NCBI GenBank assembly: GCA_964019425.1 | Contig: OZ025836.1 | Location: forward strand, 186,001 to 250,000 | DNA length: 64,000 bases | Direction: 5' to 3' | DNA from: Flectonema sp. DT1601 | Lineage: Eukaryota > Euglenozoa > Diplonemea > Diplonemida > Diplonemidae | Part shown: positions 30,701-44,700 of the stretch, in pieces | How the letters are laid out: every line of letters starts with the position of its first letter | Position numbering within the stretch: the stretch's first letter is position 1 | Position numbers and translations under genes: made by a program | Notes under the pieces: model-generated | What the model was told of the DNA's origin: nothing | What the model saw: only the letters and a program-made list of their open reading frames with translations | Databases searched by the model: none

Positions 30701-32757
30701 ATAAATTGAAATCGGAACAGCCACACCAGCATAAACTTGTGGCAGAACTCCAATAGGTGTTGGTGGTGATGCTATCTCTAGTGTCACATCAGATGCAACA
30801 ACAGGAATCTCACGGATGTTTTTTAATATTATCAACGAGGGGTTGTATAATTCCCACACATCCACTTCCCATCTAACAAACCTAGAAGCTCCCACAACAA
30901 TTGGAACTGTAACAGATATTGATTGAATGGAATTAAAGTCTCCAACAGTACAGCGAAGCTTAACATGTGAATGTGCAGAACAAACTCTCGGAGGAGGATG
31001 TGAAAAGGATCCTCCTGATAAGGAAATATCAACCGTGACTGATTGAAGGTTTATAGTTGCGACTGTAGACTTTATGGTAAAATTTAAAGTCGCTGATACA
31101 TCCGCTTGAAGAATCGAAGTGTTCCAACCATCGGCAAGTAGACTACCACCTGATGAAATTAATGAGACGGAGTCACTGTTATCAGTTGTCGTTGATTCTG
31201 ATCCACTAACAGTTGTGATGACGGATATTGTTGTTGAGGTAGAGTCTGTTGGTGATCTTGTTGTTATTGTTAAATACTCTGATTGCATTGGACTGATGTC
31301 ATTAACAGTACAAGCCATTGATGTTCCTTCGAAGTTTCCAACACATCCGATTGGGATGTCTACAATCACAGATCCTGAAACAGAAATCGTATTCAGCACA
31401 CCCGAAGACCAGGAATATAAATGTGTTGATGTCACTGTTATCGTCCAAAACGTAACTGCTCCTTTCTGAGCACTTCCTGTTGTTATACTTTTTATAGTAT
31501 TTTGAGATACTGATACAGCAACGTTTCCAGGTTCTAACGCAACTTGTGATATTGGTTCGTAAAGAGTAAAAGCATCACCAATAACAGAAACCTTAACAGC
31601 TATTTGACTAATAGTTTGTGTTGTTGCTCCTCTGTCGAGATCTATGTTAAATTCACCGATTTCAGGACTGAAACCATCATGACTACTGGAGACGTTTCCT
31701 AAATCACATTTCCATGTATTCAGACCAAGTACATCAGTGGTACAATTATGATAACCGTGTGAACTGAATCCCATTTTCCCAATCATTATTTCTAAGACTG
31801 CACCTGAAGCGACTGATCCAGACTGGATATTGTCAACGACGTATCTAAAAGTATGACTTTGACCTGGATACAAAGCAGATGGACCCGTCACAGTCACATT
31901 AAGTCTAGGTGTCTGTGGAACAGCAGAAATAGTAGCAATGTTGTTTAAAAGTGATTCGGTTCCGGGTTTTTCTGCTGATTCAGTGGAAGCAGTTGCAGTT
32001 ACATTTACGTACTCTGGAACGTTCCAAAATGAGACGTACAATCCGACGATAATTTTTGAGAATGATCGAGGAGGTATAGAACTAATGTTACAATTTGCTT
32101 GCAGTGATGATGACAATATACAATTATCTTTAATTAAGTACGGTAAGTTAGAATACGAAGTATGTTCCGCTTGTAACGAAATCCAACTAATTAGAGCAAC
32201 ATTCCCCACAGTAGAGATATCAATAAGAATGCTATTATTAAAACAAGCATGACTACCCACTGATAAAACTCGTAGTGTGACTTGAGACTCTGTTCCAACT
32301 GGTATCAAGTGATTACTACCAATAAAACTTAGAGCTACATCTGCATAAGGAACAGCCATGAATGACAAGACTTGTAGATAAATAGCAGTAGGATAGTTTT
32401 TTAAATAGCATACAGACCAAGGACCGTTATCAGAAACTTCATTAGCATATGTGACAGTGCTTTTGTCACCAGTCACAGTGTAGCTGCTGATTTCACGTTC
32501 GAACAGGTTGGGTATCTGACATGGATCGCTGCTGTTATCTTTGGTTATAAATACTTTATCTCCAACTCCAAGAAGTGATCCATGAAATGTTATTTCTAAC
32601 GGTTCCTTTATGAGTGGAGGTGATTGTCCCAAAGTAACATCACGTATACCTCCAGTCACAGCATAAGGAGATCCAACATGATGCCATCCCGTACCTGCGA
32701 CGTTTAAACAAATTCCGATGAGACCAGCTCGTGCTACCGATATGAATCCTGTGTTTT

Positions 32758-32788
<31 letters not shown>

Positions 32789-35700
32789 GGGTATTATTTT
32801 TCCTTTTTTTTTTTAAAAAAAAAAAAAAAAAAGGAAATACATACCAACAGCAACAGTATCCGGCTGATCAAGAGGCTTTGAAACATCAAAAGTCTGAGAA
32901 ATGACATCTTCTTCAACACAACTCGATAATTGATCAACCCATTTAACTCTCATCGAACCTGATAAACGAGTTCCAGTCAGAGTAATCTGAATAAGCTCAC
33001 CAGCTATTGGTGCCGTAGGAAGAAGTGAGAATTGCGTTGCGCCATCTTCAATTACTTCCAGGTATGTTGAATTTAAACCTCTCCAAGAATTATCTTTATG
33101 TTTATAACACACTGTATACAACCCTGCCTTAGAAGGTGCTTTAATATTGACACTTGGAAATGCGAAATTTATAATTTGAAAACCGGAATAGCTGAACGTA
33201 CATGTCTCTCCTGCGGGTACGATATTCAGATACTCTGTAACTGATGTGCCAAGTTGTTGACCTCCAATAAATGTCATTAGAAGTGGATATGCATCTTTGA
33301 CAACTATAAGCGGATGGAATTGATACGGATAAGCAACGACTTCTTTTGGACTACCGATTTCATGCCAGATACCATGATCAACTGAAAAACACATTTGGAC
33401 TGTCATTGTTGTTTCGAATGTTATGAGAGCTCGACTCCATTTCGTAGATCTAATTTCATCAACGTACTTTGAGTTTTGAGTAGCTTCAGTTGAACTAGCA
33501 CACGTACCTTCACCAGCTTTAATATATGATATTCTGTCTGATATCGCCGCTGAGTTCAACTGACCAGGAAGAGTAAATCCAATACCAGACAACATTATTG
33601 TAATTGGAGCAAGTGTCACTAAATCAGACGGATAATATAAGAAATCAGATGCTCGTTTTCCAACACCGACTGATAAGAATGGTGTCACGTATTGATAATT
33701 ACTATTAGACCCAGAGCCTTGTTTATAACACAATCTGATATCACTATTAACAATACTAGGATCAACATTAGTTACAGTGATGGTTACTTCAGAAGATGTA
33801 GAAGTTGCCATGCTAACAACAACAGGAAGAGTATCAGAACCAGGGCAGCTACTGTCTGGGAATGTCCAGGTTACAGTATCAAAACCAGACAGTTGAGAAC
33901 CTTGAAATTGAATGACCACATCCTTACCAGCAACAGCAACACCATTCCCTCCGATGTTAAAACTACTAACGCCTGACGATCGAACTGTTAAAGGAGAGAT
34001 AGATCTCCAGGAATTTCCTCTAAACTTATAACAAATCATAACATCATAATTTGGTATTGATATCACTGTTGTTGGGTTGGTGTCACTGGGTGATGATACA
34101 AATGCGGATTGAGTTAGTGAATCGGAAGTACAATTCTGAATAGAATCAAGAATAGCACTGTATCCAATCATATCATGTCCGTACTCACTACTTAAGTACG
34201 CTCCTCCGTATAATGTTAATATTACATGGGCTGCATTTGATATTACGTCTTCAGGTCTAATGTAATTAGGAAGCCTTGTTATATTGTATACTGGTCCTAC
34301 TTGGTGCCAACTACCACTTCCATCAGCATACGGCAATCTAGCACACAGCTTAATCCGACCTAAAAACGGAACTGTTGCTGTTCCCATGATCGTATTGTTT
34401 CCATCAGATGTGTCAAACAGATCAAAAAAATGACCATTTTGAAGGTATTCATCGAATGGAGAACTTGTAAAGCACGAATCCTTGTTATTAATTGCGACTA
34501 CAAAGGTATTTAAAACAGACCTGTCGGTCAGTTTTCGAGTATCAATTTCATAAGATGAGAGAGATACGAGCACAGTAGTTTCAGCGATGATGTCATTGAA
34601 CCCAGTCAAATCATAAACACCTGCAATAATTAGTATCGATCCAATCTTTGACCAACTCCCAGAATACGACGTCCTCTCAACTTTATAACAAATATCCATA
34701 AGGGGTTTGTGAGTAGCATTTAACACACATCTTCCATATGTTGAATTTTCCAACACTGGGTGAGTTTCTTCACTCATAATAACACTGTAGTGGTCTTGAC
34801 ATTTAACAAACTGAGGTACTAAAAAACATAAATCAGTTCCTTCTATGAATGATAGTCCAACTCCCCAAATTGATATTTCAGCAGTTGACCCAAGAGTCAT
34901 AATAGCAGAGCTGCTTTCAATGTTGTATTTCTCAACACCGGGTGGTTTTATACTAAGTGGAGATGACCCCACTTTCATCCAATCACTGTTTTCAGTTTCT
35001 CTAAAACAAATATCGACATCCATCGCTATATCAATTGTGAATTCTGCTCTTACCCTTCCAACTGATACAAATGAACAGTTTTGTACATAAAATGCTACAC
35101 AAGGAGTACTTGATGGTACCCAACTTACTTGATTCTCTGTCTTGTTGTACGCAACTGAATTCATAGTATCAGTCGCAGATGACGTTACAATAAAATCAAG
35201 CACGAAAGGTTTTCCAATGTACAGAGCGATATCGTCGACAATGTAAGAAGTAGCACCGTAGTTTATAACTTGGAGAGTGCGTGGTACAGTCGACCACGGA
35301 AATGATTTATACCTATAACAGACTTTATACTCACCTGCCTCTGTAGGCATTGTGATGGGAGCTACAGGCACAGTACTTGATCCAAGTAGAAATGCAGGAA
35401 ATCCACTTCCACATTCAGCTCCACTAGCGACTATCATCATTCTATCCTCAGCAGTAACTGACAGTTGTTTTCCACCAGTAAATGACAGTTTTGTAGGTGT
35501 TCCTATCACTGCAATCCCAGGGTTAAAACTGCTAGGTAATCTAACCACAGTTATATATGTTGATCCGATAGGATGCCAGTCACCATCACTTATTCTAAAA
35601 CATAAAACAAACACTCCTGGATTATAGAAAGCGACAGTACCAACAACTTCAGTTTCTGAAACTAATTTATCAATCGGAGTCCTCGTTGATGATGTTGTTG

Positions 35701-38700
35701 TTGCATCGCATGTCAGATCGTTTGATATCCAACTGAAAAAACTGTTCGCTTCAAACCCACCCCCAGTTATTGTTATTGACATCGTCTGTCGTACTACTGG
35801 ATCAGGGAATTCAAGTACAACTGCTGAAGCACTTTTTACGATTGATATCATGGGACCAACAGGAACATAAACACCACATCCAGCTATTGCATAACATATA
35901 TAGTATTCTCCTGGTGTTGAGGGTGTCCATTTTCCTGATGTTAAATTACCGTTTGTTAGAATGATGGAGTTCGCTATTGTAGATGATCCCCAACAATCAA
36001 ATTGTTTATTTTCTAAAGGAACAGCATGAATTACATATCTATCGGTTAAAGTTAAACCAGATCCCTTGAACTTCAGTGAGAGTTCTATTCCTAAGTAGTC
36101 GTTGGTTCCCATGCCAGAGACTTCATCTACGGTTCCTTTGGGAGTTGGAGTGCTGCAATCCCAAGAATCTGTTTCTGCGGGTTGTGATATAACATAGCTT
36201 GTTAGATTTAACCAAAAGTTACTGTTGCTCATTTTATAACAAAATTGAATGAAGTTTTTCGGATTCAAACCAGAATCATCAAATCGAAGATCAATTTCAA
36301 AATTCGCTGATAACTTATCCGAAGACAAATCAAACCACACAACAGGATTGATTTCTCTTGCAATGCAATCAACTGTATCGTGAACATACCCAACTTCATC
36401 ATTCACGTTAAGCATAAACCCATCAGTGATCTTTAATTGTTGAAACGCACGTGTTAATACGAAAGGTCTTCCAGGACCTACAACAGGAATCTTTCTAACG
36501 ACTAAGTCAGAACCAAGACCACTAAGACTTCTTGAGATGCCATACTTCTGAGACTGATAACACAATTGATGACTACCTGTCACATTAAAATCACTTCCAT
36601 CAAAAGTAACAGACGCGGTGGTACTATTTATGTTTGTCAGTTGAGTTGAATCTCCAAGACAATCGTCTTTACCCCAACTAATGACGTCGGATGATGAAAA
36701 GAAAAATCCTGATAACACAACAACAACTGTTTCTTGAGGTTTATTTAAAATAACCATCCCCGTAGTGGTGTAGGACGTTACCGCTACGGGGTAAAGGGTT
36801 ATCGTTGAAATTCTAATCCAAAATTTATTTAAATGAAAATAACAAATATGATAAGACGAGACTTCTGAACTACCACCATCACCAACAACAGAAGTGTACG
36901 ACGATGTTGAGTTTAGTGAAAGTGAGTCACCAGACGTGAAGGACCACGATTCTTGTAATTCACAAGGTACTCCACTTGGAACATGTGAAACATAAGAATG
37001 ATAATTACTTATGGACGAACCATAAAGCTTAATACTAACACTTGTACCCATTCTACCACTTGTTGTAATATCAAGTATTGTTGGTCCTGTCTGACTTATC
37101 TTTATCTGAGTAGATAGTCGAATCCAATTATCGTTATGGTCACCTTCGTATATGTTTCTGTAGCATAATTCAATCACTTCAGATGTTGTATCTGGTTTAA
37201 TGAAAAATTCTGATTTTTTATTTATGTCATGTCGGACAGCTAGTCCTGAAACCATCCCCAGATGACATGGAGTGTCTTGCTCAACCCACAGTATTTGATC
37301 GCCGTTTCTAGGATTGTACTGCAACAATGTCAATCCAGTTGTAACATTCGTAACGACTGTCTCAGGAGTTGCGTATTTTGGTATTACTGAAACTGTTAGT
37401 GGAGGTCCGATAAACAATTTTCCAACACAAACAGCATACACTCCAGGAGAGTTAAAGTGCCAAGTCGTAATCAACGAAGTACCATTCACAAATATCGATG
37501 GTGATGTCAATTGTGATTCAATTGCACTATTCCCACACGGATCAGATGTGTCAGAATCAAAAGGCGCGATTCTGATAAAAGGATTTCCACTAGACTGTAT
37601 TCCTCCATAAATTCCTATCTGTGTTGCTCCCTTATCTTGAGAAACAAGAGCTGAAGTTCCCTTTGGTATGATTTCATAAGTCATGACTACTATTTCTCCA
37701 GGAAGAAGATAAGCGACTCCACCTTGAACGACACTACTGTTGTAGCAGACTAACATAATTCCTGTTGATGAAATATGAATCCCTTCAAGGGAAACTGTTG
37801 AGTAGGAACCGTTGAAAACCTTTGTTGGAAACGATCCCGACTTCGGATCTTCACAATCAGCTGTCGGTGTTATTATAATCGAGTCTCCCGATACCATTCC
37901 ATTTCCTGAGATTTGAATTTGAGTTGGGGTTCCTGGATCAGGTGATGCCGGTTCAGGATAATATCTAAAAGAATGACCACCACTTCTATAAACAGTCATC
38001 GTCTTACCAACACGAACCCATTCTTTAGTAAGTTCCAAATAATGACAAATATCAATATCAGCGCTCACTAAACTTCTCTGATTTGATGATAACGTGACAG
38101 TCATATCGTATTCAGCTATTCCTAATGTGCTGTCAACACGTGTTGTGTTTAGTTCTGTTTTTGGGATACAGGTTTCACCTTTCATAACATATCCAGCTTT
38201 ACTCAGACCTGCTAACTGAATACTCCGTGGAAAGATCATTTTAACTGTAAACAACGTATCAATAAGAGCCCATTTGTGTCCGTCTTGCAATCGAGTACTA
38301 TATTCTGTAGCACCAGCAGGTAGGACAGTTATCGTTCCGGTAGGTGCCCATGAATTCTGTCTATGTCGATAACATGTTTTGTAAGTTCCAGTTGAAAGTC
38401 CAAAACTCTGAACATATCCTTCAACAGTTAATCTTTCACTAAAGTAGCCAGTTGATATTACTGTGCTGCCACATTCTTGACCAGGAGATACAATACTCCA
38501 TTGATCTTGTTCAGCTGATGATTTTTGATAAAGTGTTTCAGACCCACCATTATAATACAACTCAAGGTATCCTTCACGAACAACTGTTGGAGGATAACTC
38601 TCAGATGGGAGAGTGACTATGGAATACTTTTCGTTATTTACAATCGACCAATGATCTGTTTCAAAAATCTTAAAACAAATAAAGAACGACCCAGGTTCAT

Positions 38701-41700
38701 TTAATAATAACAACCCTGACACTTCTATAGTTGAAATAACAACATCAACATAAGAAGCCACAGCTACAACTGGTCCATTTGATGTGTTACTGCATAGCCC
38801 AAATTGATCTTGTTGTGTTGAGAGGCTTAGTTGAGAACCAAATAACGTAATTCGAACAGTAATTCCTGCTACTGGTGATTCGTCATTCTCACTAACAGAC
38901 CAAGAATTAGCACCAGCAGTAACAATAATGTGTTGACCTGACAATACTTGGATGGTGTCATTAAATATAACCACAGCAATATACGTCCCCCCATCAATAG
39001 CTATGTCTGCATACATCAGTCTAGGTGTTGATGTGCTGGTAACTGTCCTGGCTACTTCAGTCGTACTGTCATATATCGTTGCCGATGATGGATAAAAAAT
39101 AATGTCATGTCCCAAACTATTAAAACCTTGTCCCTGCAATGACAGTGTAAACGATGATCCCGGTGCTGGATTCAGTGGATTACTTGTAAAAGAAGATACA
39201 ATTCCAGGAAACATTTGAATTGTACTAATCTTCCTAAACCGATCTTGTTTGTGTTTAAAACAAATATCAACACTAACTGACCACGACGTGACCATAATTA
39301 ATGTTGAAAGAGTAGAGCTATATTGGTGGGTAGCAGTAGGTGAATGACACATTCCTGGTTCTGCCCATCCGTATAAGTCAGAATCGACTAATCCTTTGTG
39401 ATGAAAAAATTGAACATTCGTTTCTTCATTACGAGCCATCCTTACTGGAGTAACCTCTTGAGGGATCTGAGCGACTTCCAACAAATTACCAATTGCGTGA
39501 AATGGTGCAAAATTATTGCTGTAGCAAAACATGTATACCCCCGGTGTTCTAAATATCGGTAGGGTTGCCATTGATGAACCGCCTACGTCTCCGAAAACAC
39601 CCTTGCGTCCTGAATTTTGATATTTATTGGTAGTGTTGTAGGAAATATCTATGAACGACCATTGAGTATGAACAGAATCACAAGATACTCCCGTATTGCT
39701 GTTGTATTTAATAAAACCAACTCGATCTCGAGGTGTGTGCCACACTCCCTGTCGAGTAAGTGAATAAAACACCTCAATCTGAACAGTTGATTCTGTGACA
39801 GGTGTCGATGGGTAAGTTTGATATAACAACGTCTTCTCAATAGGCAACACCGCACTGGCTGCGACAACCATCTTATTCAACTTCCAACAATAATAACAAA
39901 TTTGAACTCTTCCTGTCTGATACCTATCTTTCCTTGAAACTATAAGAATACCGATTGTCATCCCGGAATCGAACTTGGCAACCGGATTTAGTTTTGTAGA
40001 GTTGCAAGACTGGAGATAAGGAACCCATCCGATGCCATCATTAATTGAAGTATCAGATCCAAATGTTGTCACTGTTATTGGAGCGTTCTCAGTAACTCTA
40101 GTGGGGAAGTACTTTACTCTAAGACTGGTTTGGATGACACCAATGGAGCCAACAGAAGTCCACTGTGATTTGTACATTGACATACAAATAAAAACAACTT
40201 CAGTTGTATTGGAATATATAGGTTTGAGCAATCCATGAATCGCAGTATCATTGTGTGATATAATTTGTATTGGGATCATGTTGGTAGTGTCGGAACAGCT
40301 ATTGTCAAAAGTTGTAAAAGAAAGTTGATGAGGAGATTTGAAATCCTTCAACGGATACTTCATTAAACCATAACCATTATACACTACTAAGTCTACAACA
40401 TTGCTTGAAGATATCGAATCGGTTGGCCACAAACTACTTGGTCTACGTACAACTACAATATCAGGGATGATTTTATCCCCTGATAAAGCCTCACATCCTT
40501 TCATGGATTCCCAATACAATGCAGCTTCAGCTTTATAGCAGATTATGTACTCTCCAGGGAAAGGAAATTTCATAGAAAAAATAACATCAGTTAAGCTGTA
40601 CTTTACCATTGATGATGATGTGTTGATTAGGTCGTGATTAGAAGTGTCCAGGCATGGATTTGGATTATTTTTTGTTGGATTCGTTTCGGTTATCTTTACA
40701 GCAGCTACTAAGTCATTCGAAGATAATCCCGAACCAGTAAAGGTCACATCAGTGTTTTCTAATTCATATATAAACTTAAAATCTGTTGAAAAATCTGCTG
40801 GACCGGAATCGATCTCAATCTTCTCAGGTGAACCGAGTCCCATATACCCCCATGAGTGACCACCAACTTTATAACATATGTCAAATACTCCTGATACAGG
40901 TATATAAAAGCAACTCTTAGCTGTTGTTGATGAGCTGTCATAAGCGTTTGGAATACTATGTCCAATAGGAGAGTATCCTAACAGCGTACCTGGAGTATTA
41001 TATTCAAGATCACCAGCTGGATTGTCAACAGAACACTCTTTTCCAAAACCATCAGGTCCAATCGCTATATTTGAAACAACAAGTGAATTAGTAGTAGAAA
41101 GAGGATAAAACCATGGAAAGTCTGATTCTGTTGTATTTCTTAATCCGATAACCTCCGTTGATAAATAATAAAGCATCTCTGATAAGGATACGAAGTCATC
41201 TTTATTTCTATCAAAGTGATCGAATATCTGATTCACATCATCGTTTGTTATGAAATTAAATTCCATTTCAAAAAATGAAAATCCCTCTTCTTGAGAGAGA
41301 AGTCCGTCGTAGTTGAGATCACAAATTCTGAACTTAGAAATTAATAAATCAAGAGAAGCAATGGAATCTAGTACCAGTGTGTTTGTGTTATTTCCATTCA
41401 CCAAATTAGTAAAATTAAACGACGAAGCTTCGGCGATCATCGATCCAGTCGACAGTGATATTTCTGAAAGTGAACAAAAACCGTCCTTGTCAATATCCAT
41501 GTCAGTGAATAATTCATTCACCTCATCAGAACGTTCTGGTTGATCACAATTTTGCATCGCATAACCGAACTCCTCCTTAGATAACATACCATCTCTCTCT
41601 ACACTATCAAACGTGTATAAAATATCTATTGCGGAAGATAAAAGTTCACATTGAGATATTCCATTAAAAGGAGTTTTCTTTGATAATAAGTTTAAAACAG

Positions 41701-44700
41701 ATATTTGATCAGTTACTCTACGGGTGTAAGCATTACTAACATTATCAAAAGCATCAGTTAAAAATTTAAAATCACTTTCGGAATAATTACGTGCGTAGCT
41801 CGATGATGGAATTTCATAGCGAGGATTTGCTTCTGGATCAGACTTTCGTATGAGTGATTCAGAGTGTGACGGGTCTCTCATTCCTCTGGGACCAGATAAA
41901 ACCTCGTACGTGACGGGAGTCTTGGTAGTCAATAAAACAAGTTCATAAGCAATTGAAATAACACCACAATAACCATTTGTATCAACACATGTCCAGAATT
42001 GTTGTTTTGAAACAGATAGAAACTCTGACATTGATACCCTCCCGTCATCCGTAACAATTTCCGTAAGCATTAAACTTTTCAAAGCCGAACTGGCGTTTAA
42101 ATAATCTGCTGTCGGTCCCAAGTGATACTTTACTTCATCAATTTCAACGTATCCATTCCGATTGATGTCTAAATAATAAAACAAGATTCTAGAACGTTCC
42201 AACTGAAGATATTGCAAAGGAGAATAATACAACGACTCTTGTCGTTCAGCTAAGGTATTACCGACGTTTTCGTGTGGGATAATTTCACTCAAATCGACAG
42301 ACAGACTTCTATCGACGTCAAGCACGCGCATTATATACTCATTAGACGGTATTCCTGAAGTATCAACAATGGATCCAGTTAGAGTCAAAGCGTCGTCTTT
42401 CACTGCTTGTAGCAATACTGCTATTTCAGATAGAGAGAGTGACCCTGATCTATCAGTGTCATAGACAGTGAATACGTCTGGATTCTTTAGTATAATTTCC
42501 CATAAGTTATATTCCCTGCCATCTCTCTTATCATTCCAATCACGAAACCATGAGAGGCTACTGTGTAGTAGTGAACTGCTATACTGATTTAGACCCGATC
42601 CTATTGACGTAATACAAGAATAACCAGGTTTGTATCGCTGTTCATATTCACAACTTGTGTAATTATAAGCTCCTTCAATTTGAACAAGGATTTCAAATTG
42701 AGGTAGGAGTTGCCATTCACCACGAGACGCATGGTGATAACAAATGTTCTTATTCCCTTTTGATGAGATGTTTAACACGGTTTGGGTTTGATCGGTAAAA
42801 TGAATTGACACCCAAGTATCTGAAATCGAATTATCAACTCTCTGAGGAAATGAAATATTCCTCTCTGGTGGATTCACAGCGTTTAATAAGATCCCGTCTC
42901 TCAACGTGTTTAGATAAATTGGTTCATTTTTAACACCGAGTTTGTTGTGATCTTGAAAGACATCATTGCAATCTCTACCAGAGTCTACAATATTTATATA
43001 GTCGAATGACGATAACCAATTTCCTTTGATGATAATAACTTGATCGTATCCTTCTTGTAAGTCATAACGGTTAGAGACTCTGATCATTCGGGGAGAGACC
43101 ACCGTGATCGTCGGAGATATTATATTTACAATTATACCAGAATCGTACCATACTTCTGAGTTCGGACTTAGTTCAGGATTTACACAAAGTCTTACAAACC
43201 TACTGAAATTAGTTTGAGTGTTCGTAAACTTAATATTCCCATCTGATGTTAAGTTCATCGAAGTCCATCTTTCCCAGTTTTGATATATCCCATGAGGTGT
43301 TTTTTCATCGCAGCTTATATCAGCCTTTACTTGCATTCCTGGACGCATACCAACACTTTCTGTTGGTATCAAATAGTCTCTTCCTTGATACAGAGTCATA
43401 TTCTTAGTCCAAAGAGAAACATCACCGTAAAGGGTTTGGTAGGTCACTTGAACTTGTTTTAATTCGATAACGCTGATATAAAGATTACTGTGAATTCTGA
43501 AATCCAGTTCGGAATTTTGAAAAAATCGATTTATTGGATGTAAAGATCTGACTCCAGGATATTCAGAAATACACAACGAACGAGTACCATAACTAAAAGC
43601 AACATGATCACGTGTGAGAATAATCGAAGCATTCTGGTAATACCCATTAAACCAGTTGTTTAAGTATGTAAAATAAATTGGATCGGAGATCGTCGCAGCA
43701 TCCAACGTCGATATGTTTGAACTACAATTCAAAGAATCTCTAATAAAAACTCGTTGATGACTAAATAAACCATGTCCTGAAACTTCTATACGAGCCGTGT
43801 CATTGTACAGTTTATAAAAGAAGAACTCATCACAAAAAGAATACGATCCACACTTTGATCTCATTCCCGGAGCTTTCCAAAGTTCAGTTGGGGATCCGTG
43901 TTGATACTCTGGGTGAGGTGTTATCAAGGAAGGCCCATCAGAGAATTTAACAATTTCATTCGGAGTGTAGGCTTCTCGTACTACCAGTTCGATGTTAACA
44001 GTAACCCCACTTCTAACAAAGTTTATATTAGGCCACGGATACACTGAAATGCAAAGATCCAAAAAGATGCTGTGTTGCATCGTCTGTTCATGTGACAACG
44101 TAAAAGAAACATCATGACCGAATGATGGATGCGATCGATGTCTTCGATAACGACCTTCATATAATTTTACTGTTCCTCCAGTTCCATCTCTACCATGTCC
44201 TTCATTAATATCTTCCCAGAATACACCACTTGATGCTCCTCCAGAAACCGTCAGATTAAACGGTGTTTCTGTTTCAACAAATGTTGGATTGTTGCAGTCA
44301 CGTGATAACAGTACTTGAGCTTCGTTAGGAAATAACCCAACACCCCTGAGAGAGTGATTAGTTGTACTACCATAAGGGAGATTTAACGTCTGCGCGTACA
44401 CCCCTGAAGGATTCTCAACGCTGTACACGATTATAACTGTTAAGTAATTTCTGGTATAAAATATTGGAAAATTTTGACATTCTGTTCCTTGACAAGCAGC
44501 TGATTTAAATGGAATATGACGATCTCTACATATCGGTGTTCTGAATAGTTTGTTTCGATCATCATACTCAAAAGGGTTATGTCTATCATTGTAGTAGATT
44601 AGATTATCATCAGAACGTTGATAACAACCTTCAATACCGTATGTTATATTGTTAATTGAGTTTTCAACTCCAGGTGTAGTATCATCATCAACCGACAGCC

